From assembly GCA_047967505.1 (NCBI GenBank), contig CM106538.1: a stretch of DNA of 64,000 nucleotides; one strand, given 5' to 3'. The notes beneath the pieces were generated by a model that saw only the letters and a list, made by a program, of their open reading frames with translations, was not told the DNA's origin and did no database searches. This document shows, piece after piece, positions 13,001 through 23,587 of the stretch (the first letter of the stretch is position 1; each line of letters starts with the position of its first letter). Both the position numbers and the translations under genes were made by a program. The stretch is from Dipteris shenzhenensis. Taxonomy: Eukaryota; Polypodiophyta; Polypodiopsida; Gleicheniales.

Positions 13001-13992
13001 TATCAGATGATAGATTTTCTTTGTAAAACCTTGAAGTGAAAGTGAGAATCGTATTTACCATTACATTTTACACCATAAGTAATTGGAAGGCGAGATATAG
13101 AAGAGAATAAAGCTCTTCCAAATGACACAGGCAACAGCACGATGGCTGAATTGAAAAAAAGGAGCGTGAACCATGCCGCAAATAGCAACAAAACAACACG
13201 TACTGCAAACTTGTACCTGTTACAATGGAATCCAAAATCACTTAGAGCTCAATAGAAACCAGCTCATACAGAAATCTAAGCTGGTTCAAAAGATTAGCTA
13301 AAAGACAGGGACTTACTCCTCAGAGTCATTTCGATTTTCAACATCAACGTCTGCGATAGTATCTCCATTAGCAGAGTCACCTGCTACAAGGTGAGGCACA
13401 TTGCCATTCTCACCTGCACCAGGGTGAAGTATTAACCTATTTTGATTGACATCTCGAGCATCAACCTGAGGAGCATCCTGTGCCCGTGCTCCCCTCCCCT
13501 GTTCATTTCTATCTTCTGGCCCAGGGAGTAGAAACTCAGAGAGCCCCAAGGCCCAACCGACTGCAGAAAACCAATGGAAAAGAATAGTTTTTATTGTTGT
13601 CCTTGGTCTAAAGTGTTCAATCGCAAAGGGGACGCAAATGTGGAACAAAAGCATATCTGCTGGAATTTCTGTAAAGGGATCAGATATTCTGCATCAACAT
13701 ACAAAAAGGAACACATTATGACCCAACCGCAAATACAAGAAGAAATTAAAACACAAACTGCTGAGGCAACCTTCACTTGCCTGATGTCGAGAGGGAACAT
13801 TGATGGGGCTACGGATAAGGCAAATTTCATGGGCAAAAATATCAGCATCACAATTAAACTGCCATAAACCACCACCGACAGAAGCACACGGCGAGCATGC
13901 TTATGGATGGGATCTTCAATCAGATCATGGAAAGGGTTATAGTTAGGATCTGCAGGATCACGTAAAAAGTAAAGTACTCCTGGCCGAAGAAC
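7011..13992 (-). CDS. SUD1: SUD1/DOA10-like ER membrane RING-type E3 ubiquitin ligase, C-terminal six exons
   Basis: SUD1 (CER9) is the plant DOA10/MARCH6 E3 ligase, a many-pass ER membrane protein acting in ER-associated degradation, cuticle lipid and sterol control. Exons inferred from splice sites and unbroken phase are 13992-13781, 13688-13317, 13216-13059, 12813-12650, 12108-11962 and 7751-7011 (stop), together 597 residues. Conserved blocks in order are RPGVLYFLRDPADPNYNPF, HKHARRVLLSVVVYGS, SDPFTEIPADMLLF, GRALFSSI, DLYAFNIG, VPIDESPMFLLYQDWALG, KIWTRL, LCVPYVFARGLFP and LHNSIRDDRYLIG, with several membrane helices between them. The first visible exon starts at an acceptor (ttgtttcag), so the N-terminal half with the RINGv domain must lie upstream. 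I did not find it in the window. After LHNFGE the protein runs on for about 110 Ser/Glu-rich residues. No lesion is seen in these exons, so the gene may be functional. Confidence 0.9.
7752..9734. other. Intron sequence without clear features
   Basis: Part of the 4.2-kb last intron of the SUD1-like gene. A string near 8488 (ttggtataagagcc) resembles a decayed methionine-tRNA primer site and might mark an old LTR, but I could not define one. A minus-strand ORF at 8677-8432 has no recognisable domain. Confidence 0.4.
9735..10868. mobile_element. Possible terminal-inverted-repeat DNA transposon interrupted by a solo LTR
   Basis: The left end (ggcactatagtaggcttgaaa at 9735-9755, then tgcgtttcc) resembles the reverse complement of the right end at 10831-10868 (ggcatagtagtcgagg, then ttttgaaacacgtttt). 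These look like imperfect terminal inverted repeats. Just inside the left end lies a perfect palindrome, gaaatgtttc-a-gaaacatttc, at 9782-9802. No transposase frame and no clear target duplication is visible, so if real it is a non-autonomous foldback or MITE-like element. The LTR at 10131-10739 sits inside it. Confidence 0.3.
10131..10739 (-). mobile_element. Solo LTR related to the 60.5-kb gag-only element
   Basis: Read on the minus strand it starts TGTTGGAAAGGTCACCTC and ends TTTCTAACA, the same termini as the LTR at 60474-61553. Shared blocks include the first ~55 bp, ggctgtcatgtgggcagc and the last ~100 bp (agtaaagaag…gtgtgagctcctggg). It is 609 bp against 1080 bp there, so the middle differs by indels. 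No internal sequence flanks it. The five-base flanks (gatgt and taggt) do not match, so the duplication has decayed or this copy arose by recombination between elements. Confidence 0.75.
10870..11939. other. Intron sequence without clear features
   Basis: The remainder of the last SUD1-like intron. No domain, RNA gene or repeat beyond the CT tract at the donor was seen. Confidence 0.4.
11940..11961 (-). promoter_or_regulatory. Splice donor made of a CT microsatellite
   Basis: The exon ending at 11962 (…aagactg) is followed on the minus strand by GTCTCTCTCT…, a CT repeat of more than 20 bp. Only the first two intron bases fit the donor consensus. The phase join to the exon beginning at 7751 (gttatgttg) restores conserved SUD1 sequence exactly, so this is the donor used in the coding model. 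The intron is 4.2 kb. Confidence 0.75.
13775..13784 (-). promoter_or_regulatory. GC-AG intron donor in the SUD1-like gene
   Basis: The exon ends …gacatcag and the intron begins GCAAGT, the extended consensus typical of GC-AG introns. Joining to the acceptor at 13688 restores conserved sequence (PLDI followed by SDPFTEIPADM) in frame. The intron is 92 nt. Confidence 0.8.
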
Positions 13993-14629
13993 CTGAAACA
14001 ATATCAAACAAAACATAGCAGTTGCTTTAAATTTTTGAGACAAAAAAGACATACAACGCCGCCTCACAGTCCATGATTTGAGGATTACACACATCCAGTA
14101 TTTGGGAAAAATTATTTTGGCAGATGGTGCCAAATTTTAAAGTGGCCACAAGTGAGATCACACTCCAGAACACTAAGACTCATCTTAGAAATGTCAGCAA
14201 CCAAAAACCAGTATATTCACATGTGTTAATCACTTTGTCCCCCTGGTTCCAGACAGCATATAAAATGTTGGAGTGCATTATTTCCCTGGTGTCAAAAGCT
14301 TCAGTGTCACAAAGACCTATGACCTCGTTTAACAAAGTTTTAATTTGGAAATATTTCGGGATGTGATGTACGTCTCAAAATGCTTGCCTTGCCAACAAAA
14401 CAAGGTGGACCATGAGCTTCCAGCTGGCCTATTGCAGTCATTCCCATTCAGGAATGCAAGTGAAGACATGGTACTGTGAATTTTATTACACAGCAGCCTG
14501 CTGACAGGCAATGGGACAGCAGCATTTGTGTGGTAGTCAAAAGGCTTACCAACAGGCTCCCTTCATACATACCAAGCCGTGGTATTTAGCATCTAGTTCA
14601 CTGATCATGTGTAAGGACACCAAGGAGAT
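13993..14629. other. Upstream intron of the SUD1-like gene, no clear feature
   Basis: This must be intron on the minus strand because the first visible exon begins with an acceptor. Nothing resembling the preceding conserved SUD1 helices is encoded here. Confidence 0.45.
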
Positions 14630-14808
14630 TGTTGGTGATAGGTATGCAAAGGCCCCCTCAACCGGCATCGGACTCAAATTTGTTTCAAAGCCCAAATCTT
14701 TGATGGTGGATTATAAGAAATTGTTAACCACAAGACTAGAACCTTCACACAACCCCCAAGCGGTCAATGCTGGGCCGTCTCACAAATACCCAACAGTGGT
14801 ATCAGAAC
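14630..14808 (+). mobile_element. Possible short LTR with primer site
   Basis: A segment beginning TGTTGG (14630) and ending CCAACA (14794) is followed after one base by tggtatcagaacca, close to a methionine-tRNA primer site. A 165-bp LTR would be TRIM-like in size. I found no second copy in the window, so this rests on termini and primer site only. Confidence 0.3.
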
Positions 14809-16300
14809 CAAGATGCCTTGTGAGTCTGAGCGTGTGTAACATGCAACGGCTATCTAATCGTGTAATCACAGCGAGACCTTCTTTAAACCTTTAGCGAGGG
14901 TTATGCACCATAGAGAGAGAAAGTAGAGAGAATAGAGACGACAACCGATTGGGTCCCTGTACCCACTGAGGGCCCCCTCCACCAATCAGAGGAGAATTTT
15001 CTTTAATACTTGGAGAATTGAAAGATACAAATAACACTCTTCGAGAGAGCACAGAAACACGCTTTTGAAGAGTACATTGTGCACATGTATTGCAGACACA
15101 ATGACTTGAGAGGCAACTCCAACCAATACCGAGACCTTGATGCTGTCCACACTGACAATGTAGGGCACTTCTGAGGTAAGGAAGAGGCTTGTGCTGTCCA
15201 CCGGTATGCAAGGTTACTGCGTGAGTGAGAGAGTGAAAGCTAGGAGTAATAGATCTAAGAGAGAGCTGAGATATGACTGAGATATAGAGCTGAGAAGTGA
15301 TATGTGCAAACTGCAAAAGAGAAATTCAAAGAGCTGCTGAAACAGTACCCAAACGTTACTCCGTTTGCTAGTCCAAATCCCCAATTGTTGTGCTGCGTAT
15401 ACACATTCCAGAAAGGCTGAACTGAGGGCCAAAAGCTGAGGCTGATCAAGGCCAGATGTGGAGGTGTTCAGGAGCTGCACACAAGGGGCTGGAAGGGAGC
15501 TGTAGGACTGATGAAGGCTGGGGGAGCTGAGTAAAAATTAGCGCTGTAGGCCCCCTTTTTATAGGGGCTGTGGGCTGAGCCAACCAGCCAACTTTCTAGT
15601 CAGCTGGTTTGGGCTTGTTGGTTGGGCCCTTGGCCCCATAAAAGGCAGCCTAGGAAGGGGTGCAGGGCAGCCTATAAAGGCAGCCCTTCCCCAATCCATT
15701 CTTCCTCATTGTCTCAGCCCTAAAGGGGGCCAGAAGGACTCCTATCCTAGGCTGAGACCTAGACCTCGGTCCTCCTAGAATCCTAAGATGGAAACATTAT
15801 CCACCTAGAATCCTAGACCGACCTAGACCTAGACCTACCTAGAATCCTAAGATGGAAACATTATCCTACTGTTCTGCAATGGGTACCAGTGAACAAGGAC
15901 TTGACCTAAGGCTGAGAGACTGACCTATGTAGCTTGTGCCTGACTCTCCCTGGACAAGGGCTCACAAAGGGGTCACAGCATACGACAAAATCTCCTATTA
16001 GGGAACTATAATACACTTGTCGATGTAGCCAGTGTGTAACATTGCACCGAAGTGCAGGGGTGCATGTGACATTGAGGTTAGGGCTTGACTCTTGAGTCTG
16101 TGAGAGCTATCGAGTTGTCTTGCGTTGAGAAAGAAAGAAAGTTTATTAAAGTCTTCAGAACACCGATGGGTCTATGAGACTGTGAAAATCCTGGTACAAA
16201 CGAGTTGTGGTGGTGGAGCTACTAAACGAGCACCCACACCAATGCAAAATGCAGAAAATGTAGAATGGTAGGACTAAGTACAACATAGTCAAGTCGGTAG
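14809..16300. other. Probable repeat relics, not assigned
   Basis: No coding domain is recognised. The block cctagaatcctaagatgg with aaacattatcc occurs twice, near 15775 and 15838. A TATA-like ctataaaaagg on the minus strand near 15555 suggests part of an old LTR. The sequence from 14809 could be the leader of the element whose primer site is at 14796. Confidence 0.3.
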
Positions 16301-16307
16301 TGGACTA

Positions 16308-16310
16308 TAT

Positions 16311-16359
<49 letters not shown>
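16308..16359. repeat. (ATC)n microsatellite, probable LINE tail
   Basis: About 17 uninterrupted copies of a trinucleotide, reading (GAT)n on the minus strand. It sits directly at the 3' side of the minus-strand LINE fragment that follows. RTE-type LINEs commonly end in short tandem repeats instead of poly(A), so this may be the tail. Confidence 0.75.
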
Positions 16360-17490
16360 AGACATCAAGGTGGATTAGGCAATGGAGGCATGAAATGGGC
16401 GATAGAGTGCTGTCAGCCACCCACGGGTGCGGCCCTGGCACATCTCCTGGTCATAGCTATGCGCCTAACAAGGGCTACAGTAACCCCTGTTGATCGGAAT
16501 CCGACTCTAAACAGGTAGGGGATAGACCCAAGTGTAATCTGTGTTTCAACCCTCTGTCTGAGCTGTTGGGTCGCTGGCTCTGGGTTACGGTTATGTCGAG
16601 GCCTCGTCTCGTGGGGATCCATGTGATCTTAAAGCTCCATGATAGAGCTTTGATATGGATTAGCCAAGAAAGAAGTTTGCTCCTGTCCCCGTGCTTGAAG
16701 TATTCTCTCAGAGTGTCTACGTACCTCATGAACGAAGCCTGACAAACACCTTTGGTCTGGGTAGGAGAGGAATTGGGCCAAAACCCCATAGATATCTCTG
16801 AAGAGGCAGTAGAAGCGCCCTCGAATCTCATAATAAATAGGACACCTAAAGATGAAGTGATCCTCTGTCTCTCCTCCTACAGGTCACATAATGTGCATAT
16901 GCGCCTCTCCCTGGGTAGGCACTTTCCTCTGCCGTTCTTGATACGAAGCCTATGTGAAGAGACCCGAAACTACCCAATAGAGATCCTCAGTGACTCGGGT
17001 AAGTAGATCTCTGTGTATCCGGGTGGGCCAATGAAACCCTCCTCTGTGATATGTAAGCAATGATCTCTGTAAAAGCTAAGCTTCACTGGGAGTTCACTCG
17101 GTCCCCACTAGGTCCATAATGTGTGTAGCTGTAATAGATCCTCATGGATAAACTGATTGACCTCGTGTGATAGGAGAGGAGGAAACTAAGCATCCATGCT
17201 ATACTAGAAGGGAGGAAGTCTATCCATGTGGAGCCCCAGTCGCTCAAACTATCTCTTTGTGCATGCATACCAGCATCTCTGGTCCCTCCTGCTGAAAGTG
17301 CCATAGAAAAGGACAGTGCTTGCCATGGTAGCCTGCTGTGCCTAGAAGTTTAATCCCCATAGTCCCCGACTCATTACAGATACATCATGACCTGAAATGC
17401 AGCATCTAGCTGTTATGGGGATGACCTGAATGATCCGGTGAAGAACGGATGTGTTATGCTCTAGCCGAGATAGCATGACCTCGGAAAGAT
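16360..17490 (-). pseudogene. 3' part of an RTE-like LINE (C-terminal region of ORF2)
   Basis: Minus-strand frames encode EDHFIFRCPIYYEIRGRFYC, then a Tyr/Arg-rich stretch (SYPDQRCLSGFVHEVRRHSE). The His/Cys pattern followed by CPxYxxIR is characteristic of the C-terminal region after the reverse transcriptase in plant LINEs. Upstream, 17500-17300, another frame gives DLSEVMLSRLEHNTSVLHRI, plausible post-RT sequence. Several stops and frame changes show decay. RT core motifs are absent here. It may be the missing 3' half of the LINE at 57.5-60.4 kb. Confidence 0.6.
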
Positions 17491-18660
17491 CGGTGGGCAT
17501 TTTCTCTTAGATGACCAACTTTTGTAATAGTTAATGTACGTAATTGAAATGGTCAAGAGAAGTAACTGCCAAGGTCCTAGGTGAGGGTGAAATGGCATTG
17601 ACTAGGTAGTTCTAAGTGCTGAGGCCTAGGTGCACCTAAATGTGCAATAATGCCAATGGGCAAGTGGTTGTAGATGTGCCCCAAGAGAGGGGTAAAAAGG
17701 TGCACCAAGTGGAGAGGCTAAAATGATGACATTTGGCAAGGAGAACTATCTAGGGAAATGAGGGTCTCGTGGATAAGCATGAGAAAAATAAAGGAACGAA
17801 CTAATTTGAATATCTGTGATCCACGAGAGTTAGGCTGGGTGGAACAAAAGAAATGCCATCGCCCGTGATCTGTATCAACGTAGGAATAGAGATTCAGAAC
17901 CAAGAGATAGAGTCTTTGATAGTGGACCAAGAGATAGAGTCGTTGACAGTTGGTATTAGAGCCTTGTTGAGAGAGCAAGGGACAAGTGACGGAGGCTGTG
18001 CGTGAAGGGACCAAGTGGACAGGCGTTTTTGTTTGGTGTTCTGCTACGACAACTGGCGTAGGCGACGCACTGATCGCAACGAGGCTCCGCAACGAAGTGT
18101 TGACTGTTCGTGGCTGGACTTAGGGGTCACGTAAGGCAGCAGCTGGTAGCAGGTGGAGCGCAGAGGTAATGTGGACGTTCGTTTACGTAGGCGCAGATTT
18201 AAATTCCAGATCGTGCGCTGTCTTACGGGATTAGGCTGTCGCTAGTGAGTTGGCGCATAATGGAATAGACTGCGCACAGAAGGATTCACTGGCCGTAAGT
18301 TTTGGTTGAACGGCGTATACCTGGAAATCAACGGAGTATTCCACCTTGACGACTCAGAGAGGAATTGGTCCGTTAGATATTTCAGCCGTTGCAAGTACAG
18401 TGTCAAATTTTGGCCAGGCGGTTACTGTTTTTACAGTTTGCTGTTAAAAAAAAAAGGGGATACGTATTGACGCCTTTGCAAAAAGCGACTTGGAGAAAAG
18501 ATTATAGACGTCACGGTCTGCATATGAACATCAAAATTGAGTACGCTGTGAACGATTAAGGCTGAGCAGCCGGGATTGTTGCGAACATCCTTCGAAGACA
18601 ACCAGGGAGCATCTTTTCTCTTATATATATATATGTTTCAGGTTTTCAGTTTGCAGTTGT
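17491..18660 (+). mobile_element. Relic of an LTR element: possible LTR end, primer site and leader
   Basis: At 17948-17961 the plus strand reads ttggtattagagcc, one substitution from the primer site used by other elements here, preceded by gttgaca as a possible LTR end. The following 700 bp has no coding domain and would be the leader. It stops abruptly at the 5' LTR of Copia-1 (18661), which probably inserted into it. The outer LTR boundary is not determined. Confidence 0.35.
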
Positions 18661-18856
18661 TGTTGGGGTAAAGGCACACTTAGTACTTTATTTGTGAAGT
18701 ACACTAAGTACACCATACTTAGTGTTGTAACCTTATCCTTCTATATAAAAGGTTGACTGTGTGCTAGGGGAGGTACACACATACGTTTTATCCCCACACT
18801 TCTTGTGTCTTATCCTGCTTGTGTGTGTCAGTGTGCTCTCACTCTCCCCTTCCACA
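18661..18856 (+). repeat. Copia-1 5' LTR
   Basis: It starts TGTTGGGGTAAAGGCAC and ends near ccttccaca by analogy with the LTRs of Copia-2 and Copia-4. It holds a TATA-like tctatataaaa and four GTAC motifs. The expected primer site just after it is not recognisable. The leader at 18870-19090 matches, inverted, the Copia-2 leader at 38170-38400. Confidence 0.75.
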
Positions 18857-21800
18857 ACCACATGCAGCATATGCTACTGGATGCAAGTCAATGGACGTGC
18901 AGTCACATGCCTTATGAGCAATAGCAGATTGGTGCCATTTACTGTGTTAATGCACGGAATGTGCTGTCAATTCAAGGGGCTTTTGATGCTATTGTGCGTG
19001 GGACAAATGCTGTAATTTGTTGCTGAAAGTACATTCACATTTGTTACAGATTTGGTCAATTTTGACCAAGTTTGACTTTAGTCAAATTTGGGGCTTTTGA
19101 CATTGTTATGCATATCAGTGTTGGGGGAAACACCTAGATGCTTTATGTGATCATTGGAGCTTTGGGAAAGCGGTGTATGCACTAAAATCCTCAAAATTGG
19201 CTTCCAGTCAAGGGGCTTTTGCCTCATTCAAGTTCTAAACTGTGTAACACAGTTATAGAGGCAAGAGAAAGTCTAATTCTGACAGTTTTGGACAGTTATA
19301 CAGTCAATTTCTGTTGTTGTACTAGAAAGTACAGTCGGGTACTGTCCGGAGTCAATTTTTTGGACTGTAAACAGTCATTTTACTGAAGTTTAAAGTGCAT
19401 AAAACAGTGCTGTTTTCACTGTTACAGCAGGGACATACATTGTATCAAATCAAGGTACTGCTGTACTGTACTACAGAGCATCAATTAATAAATTAAGTAT
19501 TGCTTTTTTGGATCTGCAGCCGGCAGGAAACAGACAGTATTTACTGTTAAGTGGGAGAAAATTGCAGGAATTAACTTTTGAGCACAACTACAAGTGCATC
19601 TGTGCACTTAGTTTGCAGGGAGTCAGGCACCCAACTGTGGGTTATATTTCTTGCTGATTGTAATGGCTTCATCCTCGGAATCTTCTCTTCTCAATATTAA
19701 AAAGTTGCAGGGTGCTGCTAACTACCCAATGTGGAAAAAGATGGTCCTGAATGTGCTAATTCTCAGGCAGTTTCATGCTCCTATTATACACAAAGGTGTG
19801 AAGCCCACTGGCACATCTGATGATGCTTGGGCACTAGCTGATCTGTCAGCAAAGTCCATAATTGAATTGTCACTCCATGAGAGTGTTATTTGGAATGTGG
19901 ATGGTGAAAAAACAGCCTGGGGTGTGTGGAAAAAGCTACAGGACACATATGAGCAGCAGAGTGTAGCCACAAAGATATATTGGCTGCGCAAGTTCTTCAA
20001 TCTGAAGATGAAGGAAGGGACCTCCATGGATGCACATCTCAATGAGTTTAATTCAATTGTCACTCAACTTGCAAATCAAAAATATGTGGTGGATGAGGAA
20101 ACCAAGGGTATGGCACTCTTGATTTCTCTTCCTGAAAGTTGGGATACATTCACCACAGCTGTAACAAATGCAAACACATTCATAAGTTTTTCAGATATCA
20201 CAGGGCTGATTTTGCAAGAAGAGCAGAAGCTGAAAGCTCAAGATGCAGTAAAGCCTAACAATGCCTTAAATGCAAGGGGGAGAAGTCAGCAAAGAGGCAA
20301 ATCTCAGGAAAGGGGAAAAGGGAGAAGCAAGTCCCGCTCCAACAAAGATGTTGAGTGCTACTACTGTGGCAAAAAGGGACATACTAAAAAGCAGTGCTTT
20401 AAACTGAAAAATGATAGATGTGTCAGATGCAAAAGCAATTGTACCAGTAAGCAATGGCAAGAGCAGTGTGAAGATTGAAGGGCTTCATTCTACACACGGT
20501 TATGACAGTGAGGGAGAGGTTCTATTTCTCTCTACTTTGGATGCTCATTCTCTCCATGCAGGAGATTTTGCAGACATGCACTCTTGGATCGTTGACTCAG
20601 GTGCCTCATTCCATGTTACACCTTACAAAGAATTGTTTGTAAGATATGCAGCAGGCAGTAATGGAGTTGTTTTTCTAGGGGATAATCATGCATGCAGTAT
20701 TGTTGGTATTGGAGATGTCAGGCTTGTATTTGCTGATGGTACTCAGCTTATGCTTCACAATGTTAGGCATGTACCCGAAGTCAAGAAAAATCTGATTTCT
20801 ACTGGCATGTTGGATGACGAAGGTTTTGTGACCAGCTTTGGTCAAGGTCACCAAAGGTGCCCTGGTTGTTGCCAAAGGCTCTAAGGTTGACACAATGTAT
20901 ACTCTTCATGCTAAAGTATGTAATCATGCTGATATTCATGCCACCGAGCTGCCGAATATTTCTATGTGGCATAGCCGGATGGGACATATGAGCATAAGTG
21001 GAATGGAGCAATTGGCTCGCCTTGGCTACTTACCGTCTCTTAAATTTTCTGATTTAAAGTTTTGTGAGCACTGCATATATGGTAGACAGTTACAGTGTCC
21101 TCATAAAAGGAGATTAGGACATAAAGATGCTCAACTTGAGCTTGTGCATACAGATGTGTGTGACATGCCTAGTCCTTCACTTGGAGGTGCACGGTACTTT
21201 CACATTTATAGATGATTCCACAAGGAAGGTGTGGTTGTATCCTCTTCGATTGAAGAGTGATGTCTTTCCAGTGTTCCAGAAATGGCTTGCTATGGTTGAG
21301 AACCAAACAGGCAGAACACTGAAAGCTTTGCGGTCAGATAACGGTGGGGAGTATATGTCTAATGCATTCAATGCATTTTGTGATGCTAGAGGTATTAAAA
21401 GAGAACTCACTGCTCCTTACAGTCCAGCGCAAAATGGCACTGCAGAGCGTATGAATAGAACCATACAGGAAAAGTCTCGCTCTATAATGTCACATGCTGC
21501 TTTACCTCATGGATTTTGGGCTGAAGCTGTAAAAACAGCAATACACCTCATCAATAGGTCACCAAATAAAAGACTAGATGGCAAAGTGCCAGAGGAGCTT
21601 TGGACAGGAAAACCTCCTTCCTATAAGCACTTGAGGGTCTTTGGCTGCACTGCGTACGTGCACATATGCAGAAAAAATCGCAGCAAGCTTGATCCTAAGT
21701 CTCTTAAATGCATTTTTCTTGGATATGGTGACAGTGGTGAGATGGGTTACCGCCTATGGGATCCTGTGAATAAGAAGCTAATACGCAGCAATGATGTCTT

Positions 21801-23587
21801 ATTTGATGAGTCATGTATGTTTAAGGCAGCAGATAAGCCTTCTGATGCTTCAGAGGTTGACATTGATGACTCGGGACATCATGTACAATTCAGGCAGGCT
21901 GCAAATCAGCCACAACAGCAGCGTAATCAGCCAATGCATGATGCTGCAGCAGGTCCAAATGGACAGCCCGTAGTGGCGGAAGATGTACTACGGGACATGC
22001 CACCTTTGGAAGACCTCCCAAGCATAATTCTGCAGCCTGATTCTACTAGAACAGCAACCTGTTTTAGGTGAGCAGCAAGTTGGACAGCAAGACCAATGGG
22101 TCCGAAGGTCCACTCGACAAATGAAACCGCCAGACAGATTTGTTCCAGGAGCAGATTTTATTATGCTTACAGATTGTGGAGAACCTTCCTGTTACAAGGA
22201 AGCCGTGCAAACGCATGATAAAAGGCTATGGGAACTAGCCATGAAGTCTGAAATGGACAGTCTCCATAAAAATGGTACTTGGGAATTGGTGCAGTTGCCT
22301 AAGGGCATGAAAGTACTGCCATGCAAGTGGGTGTATAGATTGAAAGTCACACTTGGAGCTAAGCCAAGGTATAAAGCCAGGTTGGTTGCCAAGGGCTTTA
22401 AGCAGGAGTATGGTGTTGATTTTGATGAGATCTTTTCTCCAGTGGTTAAGATGACCACACTCAGGATTGTACTTGCTTTGGTTGCATGTGAGAATTTGGA
22501 ATTATGCCAAATGGATGTGAAGACAGCCTTTCTTCATGGTGATCTTCATGAGGAGATCTACATGCAGCAGCCAGAAGGATTTGCAGTCAAGGGCAAGGAG
22601 TCACTTGTATGCAAGCTTAAAAAGAGCCTTTACGGGCTGAAACAGGCACCAAGGGAATGGTCTAAGAAATTTGATACCTTCATGAAGTCCCAAAGTTTCA
22701 AGAGAAGTGATGACGATCACTGCTTATATACCAAAAGGGCTGCAAATGGCAGCTTAATCATTCTCATTTTATATGTGGATGACATGCTTATTGCTGGTAG
22801 AGCTCGTAAGGAGCTTGATGACCTTAAGAAAAGATTGCATGAGGCCTTTGATATGAAGGACCTTGGTGATGCAAATCACATACTAGGAATGCGGATACGG
22901 AGAGACAGGGGACAGCGTTTGTTGTATTTGTCTCAGACCGAATATATTGGCAAAGTATTGCACAGGTTTCATATGGAAGGGGGGAAAACCCTTAGTTCTC
23001 CATTGCCTCCGTATGTGAAACTCAGTGCAATGGACAGCCCACACTCAGATGCTGATAGGGCTGAAATGGCCAAGATTCCATATGCTTCAGCTTGTGGCAG
23101 TCCATGTATGCCATGGTTGCTACCAAACCTGATATTGCGTTTGCAGTGGGAGTGGTTAGCAGGTATATGGCAAATCCAGGCAAGAAGCATTGGAATGCAG
23201 TGAAAGGTATCATGAGATACCTGAAGGGCACACAGGAGTTGTGCATATGCTTTGGCAAGCGAGATGCAAAGGTGCATGGTTATGTGGATTCAGATTTTGC
23301 TGGTCATCCTGATAACCGGAAGTCTACTGGTTATGTTTATACATTCACTGGAGGTGCAGTGTCATGGATGTCAAGGATGCAGTAGTGCATAGCCTTGTCT
23401 ACCACGGAAGCTGAATATATTGCAGCCACAGACGCATGCAAGGAGGCCTTATGATTTTTTTTTTCCCGAAAAAACAGTGCTGATTATATTACTTCGAAAA
23501 CAAGATACAAGAGGTCAGATTGCAGCTGACGGGCTGCGTTCACAAATCGGACGCAGCCCAAAAAGGTAACAAAAGTAAAGCTCTCTC

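Noticed and set aside
14891-15316. 141-codon minus-strand ORF
   Set aside because: Leucine/serine-rich with no motif, in a region that looks like LTR leader sequence; likely chance.
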